64,000 bases of DNA from Methyloversatilis discipulorum (GTDB lineage Bacteria; Pseudomonadota; Gammaproteobacteria; Burkholderiales; Rhodocyclaceae), in the NCBI RefSeq assembly GCF_000527135.1, contig NZ_AZUP01000001.1, positions 2,728,001 through 2,792,000 on the forward strand. The letters are read 5' to 3'. Numbering within the stretch: the first letter of the stretch is position 1; each line of letters begins with the position of its first letter. The translations under genes were made by a program, and so were the position numbers. Shown piece after piece: positions 1 through 7,663 of the stretch. The notes under the pieces were generated by a model, which saw only the letters and a program-made list of their open reading frames with translations, was not told the origin of the DNA and searched no databases.

Positions 1-862
1 GTTCGCGCTTCATGCGGCAGTTGTCGAGCACGCGCGACTCAGCCATGAAGGAAAGCGTCATCGGCGACAGCTTCTGCGCCGCCTCGGCACGCGTGACGCG
101 CGGCGGGCGCGGCTGCGCGAAGGCGTCGGCCACTCGGTCGAAATAGTCGGCCATCTTCAGTCGGGTGTCGTCGCTGGCGTTGAAGGTGCGGCCGCCGCGC
201 GCGCGATGCAGCGCGGCCCAGGCCAGACGGGCCAGGTCGTCGGCATCGATGTGATTGGTGTGCACGTCCTCGTCGGCGCGCAGCACCGGGTCGCCGCGCT
301 GCAGGCGTTCCAGCGGCAGGCGGTCCGGGCCGTAGATGCCGGGCGCGCGCAGGATGGACACGGCGACGCCGCGCCGCGCCAGCGTGCGCACGGCGCGCTC
401 GGCATCGACCCGTCGCTTGCCGCGCGCACTGGCCGGCCGCAACGGCCGGCTTTCCGGCACGAGGGCGCCGCCGCAGTCGCCGTACACGCCGCTGGTGCTG
501 ATGTAGCAGAGCCGGCGCACGCGGCCGGCACGCGCCAGCGCATCGACCAGCGCGCGACTGCGCGGGTCGGTCGCCGCGCCGGCATTCGGCGGCGGCGCGA
601 AATGCCACACCCAGCCGGCGAGTGCCGCGACGCGCCGCAGGCTGCGCCGGTCATCAAGGTCGGCGCGCACGCAGCGCACGCCCAGCGGGCGCAAACCGGT
701 CGCCGCGGCGTCGCTGCGCACCAGCGCCAGCACGCGTATCCGGCGGGCGAGCCAGGGCAGGGCGCGACGCGCAACGTCGCCACAGCCTACAATCAGCAGT
801 CTTGACCGGGCGCCGCACCAGTTTGCAGGGGTGGCGCGTCGCGGTCTGCTCGTCATCTTCAT
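1..862 (-). CDS. SDR-family NAD(P)-dependent protein, YeeZ-like (3' end off window)
   Basis: The minus-strand frame is open from an ATG at 862 to the left edge, so the C-terminus is missing. It reads as an atypical extended SDR (NAD-dependent epimerase/dehydratase superfamily). A Rossmann start LLIVGCGDVARR lies about 21 residues in, followed by AGWVWHFAPPP, a CYISTSGVYGD strand and an ILRAPGIYGP segment. The usual YxxxK catalytic pair is not evident: the expected place reads SARGK. That is common in the YeeZ group and argues against ordinary epimerase chemistry. The only in-frame start codons ahead of the Rossmann motif are ATG 862 and ATG 856. The divergent reductase starts at 885. Substrate unknown; fold assignment fairly sure. 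Confidence 0.75.
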   Translation of the reverse strand, partial: MKMTSRPRRATPANWCGARSRLLIVGCGDVARRALPWLARRIRVLALVRSDAAATGLRPLGVRCVRADLDDRRSLRRVAALAGWVWHFAPPPNAGAATDPRSRALVDALARAGRVRRLCYISTSGVYGDCGGALVPESRPLRPASARGKRRVDAERAVRTLARRGVAVSILRAPGIYGPDRLPLERLQRGDPVLRADEDVHTNHIDADDLARLAWAALHRARGGRTFNASDDTRLKMADYFDRVADAFAQPRPPRVTRAEAAQKLSPMTLSFMAESRVLDNCRMKRE

Positions 863-884
863 TACCGGATTGTCTCACGCAGCC

Positions 885-1898
885 ATGTCCTATCAGGTCA
901 CGCTCCAGCCCAGCCAGCACCAGTTCGCCACCGATTCCGAAACCCGCCTGCTCGACGCCGCGCTCGCCGCCGGCTTCAACCTGCCCTATGGTTGCCGCAA
1001 CGGCGCCTGCGGTTCATGCAAGGGCAAGATCCTGTCCGGCACCGTCGACTACGGCCAGTACCAGGCCGCCAAGCTGACCGAACAGGAGAAGACCCAGGGC
1101 TACGCACTGTTCTGCGTCGCCAAGGCCTGTTCCGATCTGGTGCTGGAATGCCGCGAAGTGGGCGGCCTGAAGGACATCGCGGTCCGCACCCTGCCCACCC
1201 GCGTGCAGGAGATGCAGAAGCTCGCGCCCGACGTGATGCTGCTCAAGCTCAAGCTGCCGGCCAACGAAAGGCTGCAGTTCCTGGCCGGCCAGTACATCGA
1301 CTTCCTGCTGAAGGAGGGCAAGCGCCGCAGCTTCTCGATCGCCAACGCGCCGCACGACGACGAATTCATCACGCTGCACATCCGCGAAGTGCCGGGCGGC
1401 CATTTCACCGGCCACGTGTTCGGCGCGATGAAAGAGCGCGACATCCTGCGTTTCGAAGGCCCGCACGGCAGCTTCTTCCTGCGCGAGGACGTCGAGCGGC
1501 CGGTGGTCATGGTGGCCGGCGGCACCGGCTTTGCTCCGATCAAGGCGGTGATCGAGCACGCGATCAAGATCGGCTACACGCAGCCGATCACGCTGTACTG
1601 GGGCGCGCGCACGAAACAGGACCTGTACATGCACGAACTGGCGCAGAGCTGGGTCGGTGCCCTGCCCGGCTTCCGCTACGTGCCGGTACTGTCGGAGCCA
1701 GCCGCCGGCGACGAATGGGATGGCCGCACCGGCTTCGTCCACCAGGTCGTCATGGCCGATCTGCCCGACCTGTCAGGCCACCAGGTCTATGCCTGCGGCG
1801 GCCCGGCGATGATCGATGCGGCGAAGGAGGACTTCACCCGCCAGTGCGGGTTGCCGATAGAACACTTTCACGCTGACTCCTTCACCTATTCAACGTAA
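885..1898 (+). CDS. 2Fe-2S ferredoxin / FAD-NAD reductase (AscD-like oxidoreductase)
   Basis: A 337-residue two-module electron-transfer flavoprotein. The N-terminal plant-type ferredoxin has the cluster motif YGCRNGACGSCKGKIL and a distal Cys in LFCVAKAC. A ferredoxin-NADP reductase-type module follows, with the flavin motif RRSFSIANAP (about residue 145), the nucleotide motif GGTGFAPIKA, and a terminal Phe-Thr-Tyr-Ser-Thr tail. Database names for such proteins are usually CDP-6-deoxy-L-threo-hexulose reductase (AscD) or phenol-hydroxylase reductase-like; neither substrate is supported by neighbours here. The start at 885 (MSYQVTLQPS) fits the ferredoxin N-terminus better than an in-frame codon 54 bases upstream. 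The HDOD gene starts 8 bases after its stop. Confidence 0.85.
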   Translation: MSYQVTLQPSQHQFATDSETRLLDAALAAGFNLPYGCRNGACGSCKGKILSGTVDYGQYQAAKLTEQEKTQGYALFCVAKACSDLVLECREVGGLKDIAVRTLPTRVQEMQKLAPDVMLLKLKLPANERLQFLAGQYIDFLLKEGKRRSFSIANAPHDDEFITLHIREVPGGHFTGHVFGAMKERDILRFEGPHGSFFLREDVERPVVMVAGGTGFAPIKAVIEHAIKIGYTQPITLYWGARTKQDLYMHELAQSWVGALPGFRYVPVLSEPAAGDEWDGRTGFVHQVVMADLPDLSGHQVYACGGPAMIDAAKEDFTRQCGLPIEHFHADSFTYST

Positions 1899-1906
1899 TC
1901 GACGCA

Positions 1907-3043
1907 ATGGATCAGGACGTTTTCTTCACCCGGGAACCGGTGGTCAACAAGCAGCGGGCGATCACCGCCACGCGGCTGCGCGTGCACGCACCGGACTGCG
2001 CGGCCGCGGTGGCCGCACTCGAATCGATCGGCGATGACTGGCCGCTGGCGCGCCCGGTCTTCGTCGGGCTCGCCGGTTGCCGGCCCGACGCCACGCTGGC
2101 CGACTGGATCGCGCCCGAAGGGGCCATGCTGGAAGTCGCAGCGCCCTCGCTGTCCGACCCGGTCACCGCGGCCGCGGTGTCGCAGCTGGCACAGTCCGGC
2201 CTGCCGCTGGTGCTGTCCGATTACAAGGCCGGGACAGAAATTCCAGCCGGCCTCGCCTTCCGCTTCGTGATGGCCGACGCCCGCGTGCAGCCGGTCACCA
2301 TCCGCGTGCCGGGCATCCTGATCGCCACCGGCATCGACGAACCGGCCGCTTTCGATGCCGCGATCAAGGCTGGTTACGGCGGCGCCGCCGGCTGGTTCTT
2401 CAAGGCTGGGCAGACCACGGCGAAGAAGCTCGCCCCGGCGCACGCACAGATCGTGCGCGTGCTGAATCTGGTCCGTCGCAACGCCGACCCGAAGCAGATC
2501 GAGGACGCGATGAAGCAGGACGTGGCGCTGTCCTTCAAGCTGCTGCGCTACATCAATTCGGCCGGTTTCGGCCTGATGTGCCAGGTGCAGTCCTTCCGCC
2601 ACGCCGTGGTCATCCTCGGCTACGAAAAGCTGAACAAGTGGCTGTCGCTGCTGCTGGTGACCGCCGGCAAGGACCCGTCGGCGCCAGCGCTGATGCAGGC
2701 GGCGATCGCCCGCGGCCGGCTGATGGAGGTGCTCGGCGCCGAGTTCTTCCCGCGCGAGGAACACGACAACCTGTTCATCACCGGCGCCTTCTCGCTGCTC
2801 GACCGCCTGCTCGGCGCGCCGATGGACAAGGTGCTGGAAGAAATGTCGCTGCCGGACCGCATCAGCGACGCCCTGCTCGGCCAGGACGGCGCCTATACGC
2901 CCTTCCTGAAACTGGCCCGCGCCTGCGAAGACGCTTCGGCCGACGCGCTGTCGGAACTGACGCACGCGCTCGGCCTCAGCGCCGACGCCGTCAACCGCGC
3001 CCAGCTGTCGGCGCTGAAGTTCGCCGACACGCTGGAGTTCTGA
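1907..3043 (+). CDS. HDOD domain protein with degenerate EAL-like N-terminus (YuxH/CdgJ type)
   Basis: A 378-residue signalling protein. The C-terminal part from about residue 180 is an HDOD domain (IEDAMKQDVALSFKLLRYIN, then FRHAVVILGYEKLNKWL). The N-terminal part has the outline of the YuxH-type EAL module (VFFTREPVVNKQRAI at the start), but the EAL signature is lost: ITATRLRVH stands where AYELLFR is usual. It is therefore unlikely to hydrolyse cyclic di-GMP and may act by protein contacts. It lies 8 bases after the reductase gene, so the two may share a transcript. HDOD proteins of this build affect motility and biofilm in other bacteria; a role here is inference. Confidence 0.8.
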   Translation: MDQDVFFTREPVVNKQRAITATRLRVHAPDCAAAVAALESIGDDWPLARPVFVGLAGCRPDATLADWIAPEGAMLEVAAPSLSDPVTAAAVSQLAQSGLPLVLSDYKAGTEIPAGLAFRFVMADARVQPVTIRVPGILIATGIDEPAAFDAAIKAGYGGAAGWFFKAGQTTAKKLAPAHAQIVRVLNLVRRNADPKQIEDAMKQDVALSFKLLRYINSAGFGLMCQVQSFRHAVVILGYEKLNKWLSLLLVTAGKDPSAPALMQAAIARGRLMEVLGAEFFPREEHDNLFITGAFSLLDRLLGAPMDKVLEEMSLPDRISDALLGQDGAYTPFLKLARACEDASADALSELTHALGLSADAVNRAQLSALKFADTLEF

Positions 3044-3120
3044 GTTCCGGCTTCAAAGGCCGCTCGGCCGACAGCGTTCCGGCAATAACTCGCCGACCTG
3101 CCGTCGGAGCCGGTCTTTTC

Positions 3121-3150
3121 CCGGTGGGAGCGAGCTTGCTCGCGATAGCA
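3121..3150. repeat. REP-like palindromic element
   Basis: The sequence GTGGGAGCGAGCTTGCTCGC sits at 3124-3143 and contains a perfect 6-bp inverted repeat (GCGAGC, spacer TT, GCTCGC, 3130-3143). It lies in the 159-bp gap between the convergent HDOD and ruvA genes. It closely resembles the short REP elements known from Pseudomonas intergenic regions (from memory). A weaker 5-bp hairpin followed by TCTTTT precedes it at 3093-3117 and could end HDOD transcription. I found no second copy in this window. Confidence 0.6.
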
Positions 3151-3202
3151 GCCCTGATCGAAGCGGGCGCCCCGCCACTGCCACGGGTGAATCCCTGTCG
3201 TA

Positions 3203-3778
3203 TCAGGCCTTCGACAGCGCCTTCAGCGCCTGGCGGATGCCATCGGACACACTCACCCCTTCCGGCAGCGTCTTCAGCGCCGCCTGCGCCTCGCGATCGC
3301 TGTAGCCGAGCGCCATCAGCGCGTTCAGGATGTCGGCGCCGGCATCGGGCGCGACCGCGGCGGCCAGCGATACGGTGGGCATCAGCTTGTCGCGCAGCTC
3401 CAGCAGCAGCCGCTCGGCCGTCTTCTTGCCGATGCCCGGAATCTTCGTCAGCCGCCCCGCCTCCTGCATCGCCACCACGCGCGCAAGTTCGTCGACCGAC
3501 ATGCCGGACAGCACGGCCAGCGCCATGCGCGGGCCGATGCCGCTGATCTTCACCAGTTGGCGGAAAGCCGCCAGCTCGGCCGGTGCCCCGAAACCGAACA
3601 GAAAATGTCCGTCCTCGCGCACGACGAAATGCGTGTGCAGCGTCACCCGCTCGCCGATGGCGGGCAGGTTGTAGAAGGTGCTCATCGGCACATCGACTTC
3701 ATAGCCCACGCCCTGCACATCGAGCAGGATGCGCGGCGGATTCTTTTCCAGCAGCGAGCCGGTGAGGCGACCGATCAT
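3203..3778 (-). CDS. ruvA: Holliday junction branch migration protein RuvA
   Basis: 191 residues, normal for RuvA. It begins [20 protein letters not shown] (OB-fold domain I), carries the two helix-hairpin-helix motifs of domain II ([16 protein letters not shown] and [19 protein letters not shown]) and ends with the small domain III that contacts RuvB ([20 protein letters not shown]). RuvA binds four-way junctions and loads the RuvB motor. It is the last gene of the EIIA-ptsH-ptsI-ruvC-ruvA run, 44 bases after ruvC. No ruvB follows in this window; the next gene beyond is convergent, so ruvB must be encoded elsewhere. Confidence 0.97.
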   Translation of the reverse strand: MIGRLTGSLLEKNPPRILLDVQGVGYEVDVPMSTFYNLPAIGERVTLHTHFVVREDGHFLFGFGAPAELAAFRQLVKISGIGPRMALAVLSGMSVDELARVVAMQEAGRLTKIPGIGKKTAERLLLELRDKLMPTVSLAAAVAPDAGADILNALMALGYSDREAQAALKTLPEGVSVSDGIRQALKALSKA

Positions 3779-3822
3779 GAAAACTCCGGGAGACTGAAAG
3801 GCCTGTGGTGCGGCGGACGCGC

Positions 3823-4359
3823 TCAGGCCGGGCGACGCGCGATGATACGCCCGCCGCGACGGCGCGCGCCGGGGCCGCCGATGGCGCCCATACCGCGTGC
3901 GGCGTGCGCGTGGCAGATGGCGCAGGCCAGCGCGTCGGCGGCGTCGGTGCCGGGCGCTGCCGCGAGCGCCAGCAGGCGAGCCACCATGTACTGCACCTGT
4001 TCCTTGTTCGCCTTGCCGTGGCCGACCACCGCCTGCTTCACCTGCAGCGCGGTGTATTCGGCCACCGGCAGGCCGGTGGCGGTCAGCGCCGACAGCGCTG
4101 CGCCGCGCGCCTGGCCGAGCAGCAGCGTCGATTGCGGATTGACGTTTACGAAGACGATTTCCACCGCCGCGTGCGTTGGCTGCCAGGTGTCGACCACCTC
4201 GCGGATGCCGGCGAACAGCGTGGCGATGCGCGACGGCAAGGGCTCGCGTTCGTTCGAGGTGATGCGGCCGCTGGCGACGTAACGCAGCTTCGCCCCCTCG
4301 GCTTCGAGCACGCCGAAGCCGGTGATGCGCAGGCCGGGATCGATGCCCAGGATGCGCAT
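3823..4359 (-). CDS. ruvC: Holliday junction resolvase RuvC
   Basis: The RNase H-fold endonuclease that resolves Holliday junctions with RuvAB. From the ATG at 4359 it begins [16 protein letters not shown], giving the first catalytic Asp at residue 7. The second acidic residue lies in AAVEIVFVN, and the last two in [14 protein letters not shown]. The C-terminal tail after this helix is basic and variable. A GTG three codons upstream (4368) overlaps the ptsI stop as GTGA and is an alternative start that would couple translation. I prefer the ATG by family alignment. The gene sits between ptsI and ruvA in one operon. Confidence 0.96.
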   Translation of the reverse strand: MRILGIDPGLRITGFGVLEAEGAKLRYVASGRITSNEREPLPSRIATLFAGIREVVDTWQPTHAAVEIVFVNVNPQSTLLLGQARGAALSALTATGLPVAEYTALQVKQAVVGHGKANKEQVQYMVARLLALAAAPGTDAADALACAICHAHAARGMGAIGGPGARRRGGRIIARRPA

Positions 4360-4364
4360 GCCGC

Positions 4365-6113
4365 TCACTGCACGATGCCGCTGCCGACGTTGATGCGCTC
4401 GAGTTGCTCGCGGATGCGGATCGGGTCGTCAGAACGCAGCAGTTTGATCACGCGCGGCGCGATGTCGCCGCAATCGCAGCGCAGTACTTCGCGCTTCACT
4501 TCGAGCAACTGCGACGGATGCATCGAGAACTGGCGCAGGCCCATGCCCAGCAGCAGGCGTGCGAACTGCGGTTCGCCCGCCATTTCGCCGCACACCGCGA
4601 CCGGCATGCCGGCCCGCTTCGCCTGCGCGATCACCTGCTGCACCAGTCGCAGCACGGCCGGATGCAGTGGATCGTAAAGATGCGCCACCGCCTCGTCGGC
4701 GCGGTCGATCGCCAGCGTGTACTGGATCAGATCGTTGGTGCCGATGGACAGGAAGCTGAAGTGGTTCATCAGCGTGCCGAGCGCCATCGCCGCCGCCGGG
4801 ATTTCGACCATGGCACCGACTTCGACGCGGTCGTCGAACTTGCGGTTCGCCTCGCGCAACTGCTGCTTGGCCAGCGCGATTATCGCCAACGCCGATTCGA
4901 TCTCGTGCTGGAAGGCCACCATGGGCAGCATGATGCGCACCTTGCCGTAGTGCGCGGCGCGCAGGATGGCGCGCAGCTGGGTGACGAACATGCGCGGCTC
5001 GGCCAGGCAGTAGCGGATCGCGCGCAGGCCGAGCGCCGGGTTGGCTTCGCTCCGCTCGGCGCCGCGCAGCGCCTTGTCGGCGCCGATGTCCAGCGTGCGC
5101 ATGGTGACCGGCTTGCCCTTCATCGCCTGCACCACGCTACGGTAGGCCTCGAACTGTTCGTCCTCGTCCGGCAGGTCGTCGCGGTTCAGGAACATGAACT
5201 CGGTGCGGAACAGGCCGATGCCGTCGGCCTCTACTTCGCGCACCTGCTCGACGTCCTGCGGCAGTTCGATGTTGGCGAACAGCTGCACCGCCTCGCCATC
5301 GAGCGTAGTGGCGACGGCGCCGGTCAGGCGCTTCAGCTTCGAGCGCTCGATCTCGATCTCGCGCGCGCGCAGCCGGTACTCGTCGAGGATGCGCTCGTCC
5401 GGATTGATGATGAGCACGCCACGCACGCCGTCGACGATGAGCATGTCGTCGTCCTGGATCAGCCGGCGCGCCTGGTGCATGCCGACCAGCGCCGGAATCG
5501 CCAGGCTGCGGGCGACGATGGCGGTGTGCGAGGTGGCGCCGCCGAGGTCAGTGACGAAGGCGGCGATGCGCTGTGCCTTGAATTGTATGGTGTCGGCCGG
5601 CGACAGGTCGTGCGCAACGACGATGCTGTCAGTGTCGCGCCGGCGGGTGCTCACCCGGTTGCGCTTGCCGGCCAGCGCCTTGATCACGCGCTCGACCACC
5701 TGCACCACGTCGGCGCTGCGGCTGCGCAGGTAGGCGTCGTCGATCTGCTCGAACTGTTCGACCAGGCGGTCCATCTGTCGCTTGATCGCCCACTCGGCGT
5801 TGCAGCGCCGGCTGCGGATGTACTCGCCGGCCTCGTCGAGCAGCAGCGGATCGTCGAGGATCATGCTGTGCAGGTCGACGAAAGCGAGCAGTTCGCCGCG
5901 CGCCTCGGTACCGTCGTTCATCAGACCGCTGCGCAGCTCGGCCAGTTCGGCGCGCACCGCGTCGAAGGCGCGGCCCAGCCGGACCACCTCGTCATCGACC
6001 TTGCGCGGCGGCAGCGAGTAGTGGGCCACCTCGAGCGTCGCGTGCGACACCAGATAGGCGTGGCCGATCGCGATGCCGCCGGAAACGGCGAGACCGTGCA
6101 GCGTGAAGGTCAC
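4365..6113 (-). CDS. ptsI: Phosphoenolpyruvate-protein phosphotransferase (PTS Enzyme I)
   Basis: 582 residues, normal for EI. It takes phosphate from PEP and passes it to HPr. The phosphorylated His is in [21 protein letters not shown] (about residue 190). The PEP-binding barrel shows [38 protein letters not shown] and the active-site Cys in [10 protein letters not shown]. It starts with GTG at 6113, directly abutting the ptsH TAA, so translation is probably coupled. The locus holds no PTS sugar permease, so this chain probably regulates rather than transports, as in many betaproteobacteria. Its stop overlaps the upstream alternative start of ruvC. Confidence 0.97.
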   Translation of the reverse strand: MTFTLHGLAVSGGIAIGHAYLVSHATLEVAHYSLPPRKVDDEVVRLGRAFDAVRAELAELRSGLMNDGTEARGELLAFVDLHSMILDDPLLLDEAGEYIRSRRCNAEWAIKRQMDRLVEQFEQIDDAYLRSRSADVVQVVERVIKALAGKRNRVSTRRRDTDSIVVAHDLSPADTIQFKAQRIAAFVTDLGGATSHTAIVARSLAIPALVGMHQARRLIQDDDMLIVDGVRGVLIINPDERILDEYRLRAREIEIERSKLKRLTGAVATTLDGEAVQLFANIELPQDVEQVREVEADGIGLFRTEFMFLNRDDLPDEDEQFEAYRSVVQAMKGKPVTMRTLDIGADKALRGAERSEANPALGLRAIRYCLAEPRMFVTQLRAILRAAHYGKVRIMLPMVAFQHEIESALAIIALAKQQLREANRKFDDRVEVGAMVEIPAAAMALGTLMNHFSFLSIGTNDLIQYTLAIDRADEAVAHLYDPLHPAVLRLVQQVIAQAKRAGMPVAVCGEMAGEPQFARLLLGMGLRQFSMHPSQLLEVKREVLRCDCGDIAPRVIKLLRSDDPIRIREQLERINVGSGIVQ

Positions 6114-6383
6114 TTACTCGCCCTCGCCGAACTTGTCCTCGATCAGCGCGACCAGTGCAGCCATGGCAGCGTCGGCGTCGGCGCCTTCGGTCTCGATGAC
6201 GATGACCGAGCCCTTGGCAGCCGCCAGCATCATGACGCCCATGATGCTTTTCGCATTGATGCGGCGACCGTTGCGCTCCAGCCACACCTCGCAGCCGTGG
6301 CGGCTGGCGATCTGCGTCAGCTTGGCCGAGGCGCGCGCGTGCAGGCCCAGCTTGTTGGTGATCTCGATCTCACGTCTTGGCAT
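6114..6383 (-). CDS. ptsH: Phosphocarrier protein HPr
   Basis: An 89-residue HPr. The phosphoryl-accepting His is in NKLGLHARASAKL (position 15), and the regulatory serine region reads NAKSIMGVMMLAA (Ser about position 46). That Ser is the HPr kinase target in organisms with HprK; no hprK is in this window. It accepts phosphate from EI, encoded next, and donates it to the EIIA encoded just upstream. Its start lies inside the end of the EIIA gene (14-bp overlap), and its TAA abuts the GTG of ptsI, so the three proteins are translated as a set. Confidence 0.97.
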   Translation of the reverse strand: MPRREIEITNKLGLHARASAKLTQIASRHGCEVWLERNGRRINAKSIMGVMMLAAAKGSVIVIETEGADADAAMAALVALIEDKFGEGE

Positions 6384-6777
6384 CGCGCCCCACCTTCATC
6401 GCCATCACTCCGTCGCGGCCACCGCTGACCGCCTTGTTGACCAGCCCGTGCAACGTCTCGCGCTCGCGATAGGTCAGCGTGCGCAGCAGCATGGGCAGAT
6501 TGACGCCGGACACCGCCTCGACCTTGTCCGGCACGCACAGCTTGAGCGCCAGATTGGATGGCGTGGCGCCGAAGATGTCGGTCAGCAGCAGCACGCCTTC
6601 ACCGCTGTCGACCACCGACATCATCCGCCGCGCCAGCGGCAGCAGGTCCAGCGGATCGTCCTGCCCTGACACGCCGAGCTGCGCGATCTGCGCCGGCCGC
6701 GTATTGAGCACGTGGCAGGCGCACTGGATCAGCGACTCGCCGTAGCTGCTGTGCGTAATCAGAAACAGGCCGATCAT
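6370..6777 (-). CDS. PTS EIIA component, mannose/fructose (EIIA-Man) family
   Basis: 135 residues, a single EIIA-Man domain with no IIB, IIC or IID attached. The likely phosphorylated His is in FLITHSSYGESL near residue 9. LLLTDIFGATPSNLALKL is the family's conserved loop, and VSGVNLPMLLRTL follows. A stand-alone EIIA-Man with HPr and EI is the usual betaproteobacterial regulatory PTS, often called PtsM-like or ManX. It is first in the operon and overlaps ptsH by 14 bp. The ATG at 6777 is chosen because the family starts directly with MIGLFLITHS. Confidence 0.93.
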   Translation of the reverse strand: MIGLFLITHSSYGESLIQCACHVLNTRPAQIAQLGVSGQDDPLDLLPLARRMMSVVDSGEGVLLLTDIFGATPSNLALKLCVPDKVEAVSGVNLPMLLRTLTYRERETLHGLVNKAVSGGRDGVMAMKVGRDAKT

Positions 6778-6807
6778 CGTTTGAATTCTCCCTTGGCTGC
6801 ATTCTAA

Positions 6808-6844
6808 GCGCTGCAACCGGTGGGGACCGGTTGCCGGACAGCGC
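6808..6844. terminator. Strong hairpin after apaH, before the PTS operon
   Basis: A perfect 9-bp stem GCAACCGGT / ACCGGTTGC with a GGGG loop (6813-6834) lies in the 70-bp gap between the apaH stop and the EIIA start. An outer GCGCTG / CAGCGC pair (6808-6813 and 6839-6844) can extend it with a bulge. There is no clear T-run on either strand. It probably marks the end of the long glycan operon, so that the PTS genes have their own promoter within the same gap. Confidence 0.6.
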
Positions 6845-6847
6845 GAA

Positions 6848-7663
6848 TCAGAAGCGGGCGCAGCGCTCGCAGGGCACCTGCACCACGGCATGGTCCTCAA
6901 GCCGCACCGCGGTAAGCTCGCCCCCCCACAGGCAACCCGAGTCCAGCGCGACCAGATTGGGCGCCCGGCGGTAACCCAGCGCGGACCAGTGGCCGCAGAC
7001 GACGGTGTGCGTGCGCCAGCGCGCGGCCTTGATGTCGAACCATGGCCGGTGTCCGGGCGGCGGCTCGTCCGGCGAACCCTTGCTGAAGAACTCCATGTGA
7101 CCGGCCGGCGTGCAGAAGCGCATCCGCGTGAGCGCATTGACGATGACGCGCAGGCGGTCCCAGCCGGTCAGCGTGTCGCTCCAGGCGGCCGGCTCGCTGC
7201 CCCACATGCGGTGCATGAACTCGTCGTGCTGCGGCCCGCGCAGCGCGTCCTCGACCTCGCGCGCCAGCAGCATCGCCTGCACCACGTCCCACTGCGGCAG
7301 CAGGCCCGCATGCACCATCGCGAATCCGCCCTCGACATGCATCATCGGCCGCTCGCGCAGCCAGGCCAGCAACTCGTCGCGGTCCGGCGCGTCGAGTACG
7401 TGGTGGAAGGTGTCCAGCCGGTGCTGCTTGCCGTGACCGGCAGCGATCATCAGCAGCGACAGGTCGTGATTGCCCAGCACGGTCACCGCGGCGTCGCCGA
7501 GGTCGCGCACGAAACGCAGGGTTTCCAGCGACTTCGGACCACGATTGACCAGATCGCCGACAAACCACAGCCGATCACGACCGCGATCGAAGCCGCAGCG
7601 CTCGAGCAGCGTTTCGAGCGGGTCGAAACAGCCCTGCAGATCGCCAATCGCCCAGGTGCTCAT
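6848..7663 (-). CDS. apaH: Bis(5'-nucleosyl)-tetraphosphatase, symmetrical (ApaH)
   Basis: 271 residues. It hydrolyses Ap4A to two ADP and also removes Np4 caps from RNA in E. coli. Metallophosphatase motifs in order: AIGDLQGCFDPL (residues 5-16), FVGDLVNRGPKSLET, TVLGNHDLSLL, and a late VVCGHWSALG. The length and the MSTWAIGDLQGC start are standard. Its ATG overlaps the TGA of the wbpM-like gene by four bases (ATGA at 7660-7663), so this housekeeping enzyme is the last cistron of the surface-polysaccharide run. A strong hairpin follows its stop. Confidence 0.96.
   Translation of the reverse strand: MSTWAIGDLQGCFDPLETLLERCGFDRGRDRLWFVGDLVNRGPKSLETLRFVRDLGDAAVTVLGNHDLSLLMIAAGHGKQHRLDTFHHVLDAPDRDELLAWLRERPMMHVEGGFAMVHAGLLPQWDVVQAMLLAREVEDALRGPQHDEFMHRMWGSEPAAWSDTLTGWDRLRVIVNALTRMRFCTPAGHMEFFSKGSPDEPPPGHRPWFDIKAARWRTHTVVCGHWSALGYRRAPNLVALDSGCLWGGELTAVRLEDHAVVQVPCERCARF

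Noticed and set aside
4404..6428. Long plus-strand reading frame of 674 codons antisense to ptsI and ptsH
   Set aside because: It mirrors the codon periodicity of the real genes in high-G+C DNA, gives a His/Gln/Arg/Val-rich protein with no motif, and overlaps well-identified enzymes. The same holds for antisense frames at 30611-32284, 40301-42028, 44664-46943 and 52797-55505.
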